Of a stretch of DNA of 64,000 nt, positions 1 through 14,800 are shown in pieces. The position numbers and the translations under genes are program-made. The notes under the pieces are model-generated. The model did not search any database and had not been told where the DNA came from. It saw nothing but the letters and a program-made list of their open reading frames with translations. The DNA comes from Phalacrocorax aristotelis (taxonomy: Eukaryota; Chordata; Aves; Suliformes; Phalacrocoracidae): positions 218,508,610 through 218,572,609 of the forward strand of contig NC_134276.1 of NCBI RefSeq assembly GCF_949628215.1. Reading direction: 5' to 3'. Within the stretch, counting starts at the first letter, position 1. Each line of letters begins with the position of its first letter.

Positions 1-2899
1 CAGGGGGGCAGGGAGTGCCCGGATCCATCCCAGGACAGAGAGTAAGGGGAGCCCGGATCCATCCCAGGACAGAGGGCAGGGGGGCACGGATCCATCCCAG
101 GACTGAGGGCAGGGGGTGCCCGGATCCATCCCAGGACTGAGGGCAGGGGGTGCCCGGATCCATCCCAGGACAGAGGGCAGGGTGTGCCTGGATCCATCAC
201 AGGACTGAGGGCAGGGGGTGCCTGGATCCAACCCAGGACAGAGGGCAGGGGGTGCCTGGATCCATCTCAGGACAGAGGGCAGGGGGTGCCTGGATCCATC
301 TCAGGACTGAGGGCAGGGGGTGCCCGGATCCATCCCAGGACAGAGGGCAGGAGGTGCCCGGATCCATCCCAGGACAGAGGGCAGGGTGTGCCCGGATCCA
401 TCCCAGGACTGAGGGCAGGGGGTGCCTGGATCCATCTCAGGACTGAGGGCAGGGGGTGCCCGGATCCATCCCAGGACAGAGGGCAGGGGGTGCCCGGATC
501 CATCCCAGGACAGAGGGCAGGGGGTGCCTGGATCCATCCCAGGACAGAGGGCAGGGGGTGCCTGGATCCATCCCAGGACTGAGGGCAGGGTGTGCCTGGA
601 TCCATCCCAGGACAAAGGGCAGGGGGTGCCTGGATCCATCCCAGGACAGAGGGCAGGGGGTGCCTGGATCCAACCCAGGACAGAGGGCAGGGGGTGCCAA
701 GATCCATCCCAGGACTGAGGGCAGGGGGTGCCCGGATCCATCCCAGGAAAGAGGGCAGGGGGTGCCCGGATCGATCCCAGTACAAAGGGCAGGGGCTGCC
801 TGGATCCATCCCAGGACTGAGGGCAGGGGGTGCCTGGATCCATCCCAGGAAAGAGGGCAGGGGGTGCCTGGATCCATCCCAGGACAGAGGGCAGGGGGTG
901 CCTGGATCCATCCCAGGACAGAGGGCAGGGGGTGCCCGGATCCATCCCAGGACTGAGAGCAGGGGGTGTCCAGATCCATCCCAGGACTGAGCGCAGGGGG
1001 TGCCCGGATCCATCCCAGGACAGAGGGCAGGGGGTGTCCAGGTCCATCCCAGGACAGAGGGCAGGGGGTGCCTGGATCCATCCCAGGACAGAGGGCAGGG
1101 GGTGCCCGGATCCATCCCAGGTCAGAGAGGAGGGGGTGCCCGGATCCAACCCAGGAAAGAGGGCAGGGTGTGCCTGGATCCATCCCAGGACAGAGGGCAG
1201 GGGGTGCCCGGATCCCTCCCAGGACAGAGGGCAGGGGATGCCTGGATCCATCCCAGGACAGAGGGCAGGGGGTGCCTGAATCCATCCCAGGACAGAGAGC
1301 AGGGGGTGCCCGGATCGATCCCAGGACAGAGGGCAGGGGGTGCCTGGATCCATCCCAGGACAGAGGGCAGGGGGTGCCTGGATCCATCCCAGGACAGAGG
1401 GCAGGGGGTGCCCGGATCCATCCAAGGACAGAGGGCAGGGGGTGCCCGGATCCATCCAAGGACAGAGGGCAGGGGGTGCCTGGATCCATCCCAGGACAGA
1501 GGGCAGGGAGTGCCTGGATCCATCCCAGGACAGAGGGCAGGGGGTGCCCGGATCCATCCAAGGACAGAGGGCAGGGGGTGCCTGGATCCATCCCAGGACA
1601 GAGGGCAGGGGGTGCCTGGATCCAACCCAGGACAGAGGGCAGGGGGTGCCCGGATCCATCCCAGGACAGAGGGCAGGGGTGCCTGGATCCATCCCAGGAC
1701 TGAGGGCAGGGGGTGCCCGGATCCATCCCAGGACAGAGGGCAGGGGGTGCCTGGATCCATCCCAGGACAGAGGGAAGGAGGTGCCCTGATCCAACCCAGG
1801 ACAGAGGGCAGGGGGTGCCTGGATCCATCCCAGGACAGAGGGCAGGGGGTGCCCGGATCCATCCCAGGACAGAGGGCAGGGGGTGCCTGGGTCCATCCCA
1901 GGACAGAGGGCAGGGGGTGCCCGGATCCATCCCAGGACTGAGGGCAGGGGGCAGGGGCTGCCCGGATCCATCCCAGGACTGAGGGCAGGGGGTGCCTGGA
2001 TCCATCCCAGGACAGAGGGCAGGGGGTGCCCGGATCCATCCCAGGACAGAGGGCAGGGGGTGCCTGGATCCATCCCAGGACTGAGAGCAGGGGGTGCCAA
2101 GATCCATCCCAGGAAACGGGAAGGAGGCGGCCATATCCCTCCCAGGACAGAGGGCAGGGGGTGCCTGGATCCATCCCAGGACAGAGGGCAGGGGGTGCCC
2201 GGATCCATCCCAGGACAGAGGGCAGGGGGTGCCTGGATCCATCCCAGGACTGAGAGCAGGGGGTGCCAAGATCCATCCCAGGAAACGGGAAGGAGGCGGC
2301 CATATCCCTCCCAGGAGAGAGGGCAGGGGTGCCCGGATCCATCCCAGGACAGAGGGCAGGGGGTGCCCGGATCCATCCCAGGACTGAGGGCAGGGGGTGC
2401 CTGGATCCAACCCAGGACAGAGGGCAGGGGGTGCCCGGATCCATCCCAGGACAGAGGGCAGGGGGTGCCCGGATCCATCCCAGGACAGAGGGCAGGGGGT
2501 GCCTGGATCCATCCCAGGACTGAGGGCAGGGGGTGCCTGGATCCATCCCAGGACTGAGGGCAGGGGGTGCCCGGATCCATCCCAGGACAGAGGGCAGGAG
2601 GTGCCCGGATCCATCCCAGGACAGAGAGAAGGGGGTGCCCGGATCCATCCCAGGACAGAGGGCAGGGGAAGCCTGGATCCATCCCAGCACTGAGGGCAGG
2701 GCGTGCCCGGATCCATCCCAGGACAGAGGGCAGGGGGTGCCTGGATCCATCCCAGGACAGAGGGCAGGGAGTGCCCGGATCCATCCCAGGACAGAGGGCA
2801 GGGGGTGCCCGGATCCATCCCAGGACTGAGGGCAGGGGGTGCCCGGATCCATCCCAGGACAGAGGGCAGGGGGTGCCCGGATCCATCCCAGGACAGAGG

Positions 2900-5800
2900 G
2901 CAGGGGGTGCCTGGATCCATCCCAGGACAGAGGGCAGGGGGTGCTCGGATCCATCCCAGGACAGAGGGCAGGGGGTGCCCGGATCCATCCCAGGACAGAG
3001 GGCAGGGGGTGCCTGGATCCATCCCAGGACTGAGAGCAGGGGGTGCCAAGATCCATCCCAGGAAACGGGAAGGAGGCGGCCATATCCCTCCCAGGACAGA
3101 GGGCAGGGGGTGCCTGGATCCATCCCAGGACTGAGGGCAGGGGGTGCTCGAATCCATCCCAGGACTGAGGGCAGGGGGTGCCAAGATCCATCCGAGGAAA
3201 CGGGAAGGGGGCGGCCATATCCCTCCCAGGAGAGAGGGCAGTGCCCGGATCCATCCCAGGACAGAGGGCAGGGGGTGCCCGGATCCATCCCAGGACAGAG
3301 GGCAGGGGGTGCCTGGATCCATCCCAGGACTGAGGGCAGGGGGTGTCCAGATCCCTCCCAGGACAGAGAGAAGGGGGTGCCCGGATCCATCCCAGGACAG
3401 AGGGCAGGGGGTACCTGGATCCATACCAGGACTGAGGGCAGGGGGTGCCTGGATCCAACCCAGGACAGAGGGCAGGGGGTGCCCGGATCCATCCCAGGAC
3501 AGAGGGCAGGGGGTGCCCGGATCCATCCCAGGACTGAGGGCAGGGGGTGCCTGGATCCATCCCAGGACAGAGGGCTGGGGGTGCCTGGATCCATCCCAGG
3601 ACTGAGGGCAGGGGGTGCCCGCATCCATCCCAGGACAGAGGGCAGGGGGTGCCCGGATCCATCCCAGGACAGAGGGCAGGGGGTGCCCGGATCCATCCCA
3701 GGACAGAGGGCAGGAGGTGCCCGGATCCATCCCAGGACAGAGAGAAGGGGGTGCCCGGATCCATCCCAGGACAGAGGGCAGGGGGTGCCTGGATCCATCC
3801 CAGGACTGAGGGCAGGGGGTGCCTGGATCCATCCCAGGACAGAGGGCAGGGGGTGCCTGGATCCATCCCAGGACAGAGGGCAGGGAGTGCCCGGATCCAT
3901 CCCAGGACAGAGGGTAGGGGGTGCCCGGATCCATCCCAGGACTGAGGGCAGGGGGTGCCCGGATCCAACCCAGGACAGAGGGCAGGGGGTGCCTGGATCC
4001 ATCCCAGGACAGAGGGCAGGGGGTGCCTGGATCCATCCCAGGACAGAGGGCAGGGGGTGCTCGGATCCATCCCAGGACAGAGGGCAGGGGGTGCCCGGAT
4101 CCATCCCAGGACAGAGGGCAGGGGGTGCCTGGATCCATCCCAGGACAGAGGGCAGGGGGTGCCCGGATCCATCCCAGGACAGAGGGCAGGGGGTGCCTGG
4201 ATCCATCCCAGGACAGAGGGCAGGGGGTGCCCGGATCCATCCCAGGACAGAGGGCAGGGGGTGCCTGGATCCAACCCAGGACAGAGGGCAGGGGGTGCCT
4301 GGATCCATCCCAGGACTGAGGGCAGGGGGTGCCCATATCGATCCCAGGACAGAGGGCAGGGGGTGCCCGGATCCATCCCAGGACAGAGGGCAGGGGGTGC
4401 CCGAATCCATCCCAGGACAGAGGGCAGGGGGTGCCTGGATCCATCCCAGGACAGAGGGCAGGGGGTGCCCGGATCCATCCCAGGACTGAGGGCAGGGGGT
4501 GCCCATATCGATCCCAGGACAGAGGGCAGGGGGTGCCCGGATCCATCCCAGGACTGAGGGCAGGGGGTGCCCGAATCCATCCCAGGACAGAGGGCAGGGG
4601 GTGCCTGGATCCATCCCAGGACAGAGGGCAGGGGGTGCCCGGATCCATCCCAGGACAGAGGGCAGGGGGTGCCTGGATCCATCCCAGGAGAGAGGGCAGG
4701 GGGTGCCTGGATCCATCCCAGGACAGAGGGCAGGGGGTGCCTGGATCCATCCCAGGACAGAGGGCAGGGGGTGCCCGGATCCATCCCAGGACAGAGGGCA
4801 GGGGGTGCCCGGATCCATCCCAGGACAGAGGGCAGGGGGTGCCTTGATCCATCCCAGGACAGAGGGCAGGGGGTGCCCGGATCCATCCCAGGACAGAGGG
4901 CAGGGGGTGCCCGGATCCATCCCAGGACAGAGGGCAGGGGGTGCCTGGATCCATCCCAGGACAGAGGGCAGGGGGTGCCCGGATCCCTCCCAGGACAGAG
5001 GGCAGGGGGTGCCTGGATCCATCCCAGGACTGAGGGCAGGGGGTGCCTGGATACATCCCAGGAAAGAGGGCAGGGGGTGCCCGGATCCATCCCAGGACAG
5101 AGGGCAGGGGGTGCCCGGATCCATCCCAGGACAGAGGGCAGGGGGTGCCCGGATCCATCCCAGGACAGAGGGCAGGGGGTGCCTGTATCCATCCCAGGAC
5201 AGAGGGCAGGGGGTGCCCGGATCCATCCCAGGACAGAGGGCAGGGGGTGCCCGGATCCATCCCGGGACAGAGGGCAGGGGGTGCCCGGATCCATCCCAGG
5301 ACAGAGGGCAGGGGGTGCCCGGATCCATCCAAGGACTGAGGGCAGGTGGTGCCTGGATCCATCCCAGGACTGAGGGCAGGGTTTGCCCGGATCCATCCCA
5401 GGACAGAGGGCAGGGCGTGCCTGGATCCATCCCAGGACTGAGGGCAGGGGGTGTCCAGATCCCTCCCAGGACAGAGAGAAGGGGGTGCCCGGATCCATCC
5501 CAGGACTGAGGGCAGGGGGTGCCTGGATCCATCCCAGGACAGAGGGCAGGGGGTGCCTGGATCCATCCCAGGACAGAGGGCAGGGGGTGCCCGGATCCAT
5601 CCCAGGACTGAGGGCAGTGTTTGCCCGGATCCATCCCAGGACAGAGGGCAGGGGGTGTCCAGATCCCTCCCAGGACAGAGGGCAGGGGGTGCCCGGATCC
5701 ATCCCAGGACAGAGGGCAGGGGGTGCCAAGATCCATCCCAGGAAAGAGGGCAGGGGGTGCCTGGATCCAACCCAGGACAGAGGGCAGGGGGTGCCTCGAT

Positions 5801-8800
5801 CCATCCCAGGACAGAGGGCAGGGGGTGCCCGGATCCATCCCAGGACAGAGGGCAGGGGGTGCCTGGATCCATCCCAGGACTGAGGGCAGGGGGTGCCTGA
5901 ATCCATCCCAGGACTGAGGGCAGGGGGTGCCCGGATCCATCCCAGGACAGAGGGCAGGGGGTGCCTGGATCCATCCCAGGACAGAGGGCAGGGGGTGCCA
6001 AGATCCATCCGAGGAAACGGGAAGGGGGTGCCCGGATCCATCCCAGGACTGAGGGCAGGGGGTGCCCGGATCCATCCCAGGAAAGAGAGAAGGGGGTGCC
6101 CGGATCCATCCCAGGACAGAGGGCAGGGGGTGCCTGGATCCATCCCAGGACTGAGGGCAGGGGATGCCTGGATCCATCCCAGGACTGAGGGCAGGGGGTG
6201 CCTGGATCCATCCCAGGACAGAGGGCAGGGGGTGCCTGGATCCATCCCAGGAAAGAGGGCAGGGGGTGCCCGGATCCATCCCAGGACAGAGGGCAGGGGG
6301 TGCCTGGATCCAACCCAGGACTGAGGGCAGGGGGTGCCCGGATCCATCCCAGGACAGAGGGCAGGGGGTGCCTGGATCCATCCCAGGACAGAGAGAAGGG
6401 GGTGCCCGGATCCATCCCAGGAAAGAGGGCAGGGGGTGCCCGGATCCATCCCAGGACAGAGGGCAGGGTTTGCCCGGATCAATCCCAGGAGAGAGGGCAG
6501 GGTTTGCCGGGATCCATCCCAGGACAGAGGGCAGGGTGTGCCTGGATCCATCCCAGGACAGAGGGCAGGGGGTGCCCGGATCCAACCCAGGACAGAGGGC
6601 AGGGCGTGCCCGGATCCATCCCAGGACTGAGGGCAGGGGGTGCCCGAATCCATCCCAGGACAGAGGGCAGGGGGTGCCCGGATCCAACCCAGGACAGAGG
6701 GCAGGGCGTGCCCGGATCCATCCCAGGACAGAGGGCAGGGGGTGCCCGGATCCATCCCAGGACAGAGGGCAGGGGGTGCCCGGATCCATCCCAGGAAAGA
6801 GGGCAGGGGGTGCCCGGATCCAACCCAGGACAGAGGGCAGGGGGTGCCTGGATCCATCCCAGGAAAGAGGGCAGGGGGTGCCCGGATCCATCCCAGGACT
6901 GAGGGCAGGGGGTGCCTGGATCCAACCCAGGACAGAGGGCAGGGTGTGCCCGGATCCATCCCAGGACTGAGGGCAGGGGGTGCCTGGATCCATCCCAGGA
7001 CTGAGGGCAGGGGGTGCCCAGATCCATCCCAGGACTGAGGGCAGGGGGTGCCCATATCGATCCCAGGACAGAGGGCAGGGGGTGCCTGGATCCATCCCAG
7101 GACAGAGGGCAGTGTTTGCCCGGATCCATCCCAGGACAGAGGGCAGGGGGTGCCTGGATCCATCCCAGGACAGAGGGCAGGGGGTGCTCGGATCCATCCC
7201 AGGACAGAGGGCAGGGGGTGCCCGGATCCATCCCAGGACAGAGGGCAGGGGGTGCCCGAATCCATCCCAGGACAGAGGGCAGGGGGTGCCCGGATCCATC
7301 CCAGGACAGAGGGCAGGGGGTGCCTGGATCCATCCCAGGACAGAGGGCAGGGGGTGCCCGGATCCATCCCAGGACAGAGGGCAGGGGGTGCCTGGATCCA
7401 ACCCAGGACAGAGGGCAGGGGGTGCCTGGATCCATCCCAGGACTGAGGGCAGGGGGTGCCCATATCGATCCCAGGACAGAGGGCAGGGGGTGCCCGGATC
7501 CATCCCAGGACAGAGGGCAGGGGGTGCCCGAATCCATCCCAGGACAGAGGGCAGGGGGTGCCTGGATCCATCCCAGGACAGAGGGCAGGGGGTGCCCGGA
7601 TCCATCCCAGGACTGAGGGCAGGGGGTGCCCATATCGATCCCAGGACAGAGGGCAGGGGGTGCCCGGATCCATCCCAGGACTGAGGGCAGGGGGTGCCCG
7701 AATCCATCCCAGGACAGAGGGCAGGGGGTGCCTGGATCCATCCCAGGACAGAGGGCAGGGGGTGCCCGGATCCATCCCAGGACAGAGGGCAGGGGGTGCC
7801 TGGATCCATCCCAGGACAGAGGGCAGGGGGTGCTCGGATCCATCCCAGGACAGAGGGCAGGGGGTGCCCGGATCCATCCCAGGACAGAGGGCAGGGGGTG
7901 CCTGGATCCATCCCAGGACTGAGAGCAGGGGGTGCCAAGATCCATCCCAGGAAACGGGAAGGAGGCGGCCATATCCCTCCCAGGACAGAGGGCAGGGGGT
8001 GCCTGGATCCATCCCAGGACTGAGGGCAGGGGGTGCTCGAATCCATCCCAGGACTGAGGGCAGGGGGTGCCAAGATCCATCCGAGGAAACGGGAAGGGGG
8101 CGGCCATATCCCTCCCAGGAGAGAGGGCAGTGCCCGGATCCATCCCAGGACAGAGGGCAGGGGGTGCCCGGATCCATCCCAGGACAGAGGGCAGGGGGTG
8201 CCTGGATCCATCCCAGGACTGAGGGCAGGGGGTGTCCAGATCCCTCCCAGGACAGAGAGAAGGGGGTGCCCGGATCCATCCCAGGACAGAGGGCAGGGGG
8301 TACCTGGATCCATACCAGGACTGAGGGCAGGGGGTGCCTGGATCCAACCCAGGACAGAGGGCAGGGGGTGCCCGGATCCATCCCAGGACAGAGGGCAGGG
8401 GGTGCCCGGATCCATCCCAGGACTGAGGGCAGGGGGTGCCTGGATCCATCCCAGGACAGAGGGCTGGGGGTGCCTGGATCCATCCCAGGACTGAGGGCAG
8501 GGGGTGCCTGGATCCATCCCAGGACTGAGGGCAGGGGGTGCCCGGATCCATCCCAGGACAGAGGGCAGGGGGTGCCCGGATCCATCCCAGGACAGAGGGC
8601 AGGAGGTGCCCGGATCCATCCCAGGACAGAGAGAAGGGGGTGCCCGGATCCATCCCAGGACAGAGGGCAGGGGGTGCCTGGATCCATCCCAGGACTGAGG
8701 GCAGGGGGTGCCCGGATCCATCCCAGGACAGAGGGCAGGGGGTGCCTGGATCCATCCCAGGACAGAGGGCAGGGAGTGCCCGGATCCATCCCAGGACAGA

Positions 8801-11800
8801 GGGTAGGGGGTGCCCGGATCCATCCCAGGACTGAGGGCAGGGGGTGCCCGGATCCAACCCAGGACAGAGGGCAGGGGGTGCCTGGATCCATCCCAGGACA
8901 GAGGGCAGGGGGTGCCTGGATCCATCCCAGGACAGAGGGCAGGGGGTGCTCGGATCCATCCCAGGACAGAGGGCAGGGGGTGCCCGGATCCATCCCAGGA
9001 CAGAGGGCAGGGGGTGCCTGGATCCATCCCAGGACAGAGGGCAGGGGGTGCCCGGATCCATCCCAGGACAGAGGGCAGGGGGTGCCTGGATCCATCCCAG
9101 GACAGAGGGCAGGGGGTGCCCGGATCCATCCCAGGACAGAGGGCAGGGGGTGCCTGGATCCAACCCAGGACAGAGGGCAGGGGGTGCCTGGATCCATCCC
9201 AGGACTGAGGGCAGGGGGTGCCCATATCGATCCCAGGACAGAGGGCAGGGGGTGCCCGGATCCATCCCAGGACTGAGGGCAGGGGGTGCCCGAATCCATC
9301 CCAGGACAGAGGGCAGGGGGTGCCTGGATCCATCCCAGGACAGAGGGCAGGGGGTGCCCGGATCCATCCCAGGACTGAGGGCAGGGGGTGCCCATATCGA
9401 TCCCAGGACAGAGGGCAGGGGGTGCCCGGATCCATCCCAGGACTGAGGGCAGGGGGTGCCCGAATCCATCCCAGGACAGAGGGCAGGGGGTGCCTGGATC
9501 CATCCCAGGACAGAGGGCAGGGGGTGCCCGGATCCATCCCAGGACAGAGGGCAGGGGGTGCCTGGATCCATCCCAGGAGAGAGGGCAGGGGGTGCCTGGA
9601 TCCATCCCAGGACAGAGGGCAGGGGGTGCCCGGATCCATCCCAGGACAGAGAGAAGGGGGTGCCCGGATCCATCCCAGGACAGAGGGCAGGGGGTGCCTT
9701 GATCCATCCCAGGACAGAGGGCAGGGGGTGCCCGGATCCATCCCAGGACAGAGGGCAGGGGGTGCCCGGAACCATCCCAGGACAGAGGGCAGGGGTGCCC
9801 GGATCCATCCCAGGACAGAGGGCAGGGGGTGCCTGTATCCATCCCAGGACTGAGGGCAGGGGGTGCCTGGATCCATCCCAGGACAGAGGGCAGGGGGTGC
9901 CCGGATCCCTCCCAGGACAGAGGGCAGGGGGTGCCTGGATCCATCCCAGGACTGAGGGCAGGGGGTGCCTGGATACATCCCAGGAAAGAGGGCAGGGGGT
10001 GCCCGGATCCATCCCAGGACAGAGGGCAGGGGGTGCCCGGATCCATCCCAGGACAGAGGGCAGGGGGTGCCCGGATCCATCCCAGGACAGAGGGCAGGGG
10101 GTGCCCGGATCCATCCCGGGACAGAGGGCAGGGGGTGCCCGGATCCATCCCAGGACTGAGGGCAGGGGGTGCCTGGATCCATCCCAGGACTGAGGGCAGG
10201 GGGTGCCTGGATCCATCCCAGGACAGAGGGCAGGGGGTGCCCGGATCCCTCCCAGGACAGAGGGCAGGGGGTGCCTGGATCCATCCCAGGACTGAGGGCA
10301 GGGGGTGCCTGGATACATCCCAGGAAAGAGGGCAGGGGGTGCCCGGATCCATCCCAGGACAGAGGGCAGGGGGTGCCTGTATCCATCCCAGGACAGAGGG
10401 CAGGGGGTGCCCGGATCCATCCCAGGACAGAGGGCAGGGGGTGCCCGGATCCATCCCGGGACAGAGGGCAGGGGGTGCCCGGATCCATCCCAGGACAGAG
10501 GGCAGGGGGTGCCCGGATCCATCCAAGGACTGAGGGCAGGGGGTGCCTGGATCCATCCCAGGACTGAGGGCAGGGTTTGCCCGGATCCAACCCAGGACAG
10601 AGGGCAGGGCGTGCCTGGATCCATCCCAGGACTGAGGGCAGGGGGTGCCTGGATCCATCCCAGGACAGAGAGAAGGGGGTGCCCGGATCCATCCCAGGAC
10701 TGAGGGCAGGGGGTGCCTGGATCCATCCCAGGACAGAGGGCAGGGGGTGCCTGGATCCATCCCAGGACAGAGGGCAGGGGGTGCCCGGATCCATCCCAGG
10801 ACTGAGGGCAGTGTTTGCCCGGATCCATCCCAGGACAGAGGGCAGGGGGTGTCCAGATCCCTCCCAGGACAGAGGGCAGGGGGTGCCCGGATCCATCCCA
10901 GGACAGAGGGCAGGGGGTGCCAAGATCCATCCCAGGAAAGAGGGCAGGGGGTGCCTGGATCCAACCCAGGACAGAGGGCAGGGGGTGCCTCGATCCATCC
11001 CAGGACAGAGGGCAGGGGGTGCCCGGATCCATCCCAGGACAGAGGGCAGGGGGTGCCTGGATCCATCCCAGGACTGAGGGCAGGGGGTGCCTGAATCCAT
11101 CCCAGGACTGAGGGCAGGGGGTGCCCGGATCCATCCCAGGACAGAGGGCAGGGGGTGCCTGGATCCATCCCAGGACAGAGGGCAGGGGGTGCCAAGATCC
11201 ATCCGAGGAAACGGGAAGGGGGTGCCCGGATCCATCCCAGGACTGAGGGCAGGGGGTGCCCGGATCCATCCCAGGACAGAGGGCAGGGGGTGCCCGGATC
11301 CATCCCAGGAAAGAGAGAAGGGGGTGCCCGGATCCATCCCAGGACAGAGGGCAGGGGGTGCCTGGATCCATCCCAGGACTGAGGGCAGGGGGTGCCTGGA
11401 TCCATCCCAGGACTGAGGGCAGGGGGTGCCTGGATCCATCCCAGGACAGAGGGCAGGGGGTGCCTGGATCCATCCCAGGAAAGAGGGCAGGGGGTGCCCG
11501 GATCCATCCCAGGACAGAGGGCAGGGGGTGCCTGGATCCAACCCAGGACAGAGGGCAGGGGTGCCCGGATCCATCCCAGGACAGAGGGCAGGGGGTGCCC
11601 GGATCCATCCCAGGACAGAGGGCAGGGGGTGCCTGGATCCATCCCAGGACAGAGAGAAGGGGGTGCCCGGATCCATCCCAGGAAAGAGGGCAGGGGGTGC
11701 CCGGATCCATCCCAGGACAGAGGGCAGGGTTTGCCCGGATCAATCCCAGGAGAGAGGGCAGGGTTTGCCGGGATCCATCCCAGGACAGAGGGCAGGGGGT

Positions 11801-14800
11801 GCCTGGATCCATCCCAGGACAGAGGGCAGGGGGTGCCCGGATCCAACCCAGGACAGAGGGCAGGGGGTGCCCGGATCCATCCCAGGACTGAGGGCAGGGG
11901 GTGCCCGAATCCATCCCAGGACAGAGGGCAGGGGTGCCCGGATCCATCCCAGGAAAGAGGGCAGGGGGTGCCCGGATCCAACCCAGGACAGAGGGCAGGG
12001 GGTGCCTGGATCCATCCCAGGAAAGAGGGCAGGGGGTGCCCGGATCCATCCTAGGACTGAGGGCAGGGGGTGCCTGGATCCATCCCAGGACAGAGGGCAG
12101 GGTGTGCCCGGATCCATCCCAGGACTGAGGGCAGGGGGTGCCTGGATCCATCCCAGGACTGAGGGCAGGGGGTGCCCAGATCCATCCCAGGACTGAGGGC
12201 AGGGGGTGCCCATATCGATCCCAGGACAGAGGGCAGGGGGTGCCTGGATCCATCCCAGGACAGAGGGCAGTGTTTGCCCGGATCCATCCCAGGACAGAGG
12301 GCAGGGGGTGCCTGGATCCATCCCAGGACAGAGGGCAGGGGGTGCTCGGATCCATCCCAGGACAGAGGGCAGGGGGTGCCCGGATCCATCCCAGGACAGA
12401 GGGCAGGGGGTGCCTGGATCCATCCCAGGACAGAGGGCAGGGGGTGCCTGGATCCATCCCAGGACAGAGGGCAGGGGGTGCCCGGATCCATCCCAGGACA
12501 GAGGGCAGGGGGTGCCTGGATCCAACCCAGGACAGAGGGCAGGGGGTGCCTGGATCCATCCCAGGACTGAGGGCAGGGGGTGCCCATATCGATCCCAGGA
12601 CAGAGGGCAGGGGGTGCCCGGATCCATCCCAGGACAGAGGGCAGGGGGTGCCCGAATCCATCCCAGGACAGAGGGCAGGGGGTGCCCGGATCCATCCCAG
12701 GACTGAGGGCAGGGGGTGCCCATATCGATCCCAGGACAGAGGGCAGGGGGTGCCCGGATCCATCCCAGGACTGAGGGCAGGGGGTGCCCGAATCCATCCC
12801 AGGACAGAGGGCAGGGGGTGCCTGGATCCATCCCAGGACAGAGGGCAGGGGGTGCCCGGATCCATCCCAGGACAGAGGGCAGGGGGTGCCTGGATCCATC
12901 CCAGGAGAGAGGGCAGGGGGTGCCTGGATCCATCCCAGGACAGAGGGCAGGGGGTGCCCGGATCCATCCCAGGACTGAGGGCAGGGGGTGCCCGGATCCA
13001 TCCCAGGACAGAGGGCAGGGGGTGCCCGGATCCATCCCAGGACAGAGGGCAGGGGGTGCCTTGATCCATCCCAGGACAGAGGGCAGGGGGTGCCCGGATC
13101 CATCCCAGGACAGAGGGCAGGGGGTGCCCGGATCCATCCCAGGACAGAGGGCAGGGGGTGCCTGGATCCATCCCAGGACAGAGGACAGGGGGTGCCCGGA
13201 TCCCTCCCAGGACAGAGGGCAGGGGGTGCCTGGATCCATCCCAGGACTGAGGGCAGGGGGTGCCTGGATACATCCCAGGACAGAGGGCAGGGGGTGCCCG
13301 GATCCATCCCAGGACAGAGGGCAGGGGGTGCCTGTATCCATCCCAGGACAGAGGGCAGGGGGTGCCCGGATCCATCCCAGGACAGAGGGCAGGGGGTGCC
13401 CGGATCCATCCCGGGACAGAGGGCAGGGGGTGCCCGGATCCATCCCAGGACAGAGGGCAGGGGGTGCCCGGATCCATCCAAGGACTGAGGGCAGGGGGTG
13501 CCTGGATCCATCCCAGGACTGAGGGCAGGGTTTGCCCGGATCCATCCCAGGACAGAGGGCAGGGCGTGCCTGGATCCATCCCAGGACTGAGGGCAGGGGG
13601 TGTCCAGATCCCTCCCAGGACAGAGAGAAGGGGGTGCCCGGATCCATCCCAGGACTGAGGGCAGGGGGTGCCTGGATCCATCCCAGGACAGAGGGCAGGG
13701 GGTGCCTGGATCCATCCCAGGACAGAGGGCAGGGGGTGCCCGGATCCATCCCAGGACAGAGGGCAGTGTTTGCCCGGATCCATCCCAGGACAGAGGGCAG
13801 GGGGTGTCCAGATCCCTCCCAGGACAGAGGGCAGGGGGTGCCCGGATCCATCCCAGGACAGAGGGCAGGGGGTGCCAAGATCCATCCCAGGAAAGAGGGC
13901 AGGGGGTGCCTGGATCCAACCCAGGACAGAGGGCAGGGGGTGCCTCGATCCATCCCAGGACAGAGGGCAGGGGGTGCCCGGATCCAACCCAGGACAGAGG
14001 GCAGGGGGTGCCTGGATCCATCCCAGGACTGAGGGCAGGGGGTGCCTGAATCCATCCCAGGACTGAGGGCAGGGGATGCCCGGATCCATCCCAGGACAGA
14101 GGGCAGGGGGTGCCTGGATCCATCCCAGGACAGAGGGCAGGGGGTGCCAAGATCCATCCGAGGAAACGGGAAGGGGGTGCCCGGATCCATCCCAGGACTG
14201 AGGGCAGGGGGTGCCCGGATCCATCCCAGGACAGAGGGCAGGGGGTGCCCGGATCCATCCCAGGAAAGAGAGAAGGGGGTGCCCGGATCCATCCCAGGAC
14301 AGAGGGCAGGGGGTGCCTGGATCCATCCCAGGACTGAGGGCAGGGGATGCCTGGATCCATCCCAGGACTGAGGGCAGGGGGTGCCTGGATCCATCCCAGG
14401 ACAGAGGGCAGGGGGTGCCTGGATCCATCCCAGGAAAGAGGGCAGGGGGTGCCCGGATCCATCCCAGGACAGAGGGCAGGGGGTGCCTGGATCCAACCCA
14501 GGACAGAGGGCAGGGGTGCCCGGATCCATCCCAGGACAGAGGGCAGGGGGTGCCCGGATCCATCCCAGGACAGAGGGCAGGGGGTGCCTGGATCCATCCC
14601 AGGACAGAGAGAAGGGGGTGCCCGGATCCATCCCAGGAAAGAGGGCAGGGGGTGCCCGGATCCATCCCAGGACAGAGGGCAGGGTTTGCCCGGATCAATC
14701 CCAGGAGAGAGGGCAGGGTTTGCCGGGATCCATCCCAGGACAGAGGGCAGGGGGTGCCTGGATCCATCCCAGGACAGAGGGCAGGGGGTGCCCGGATCCA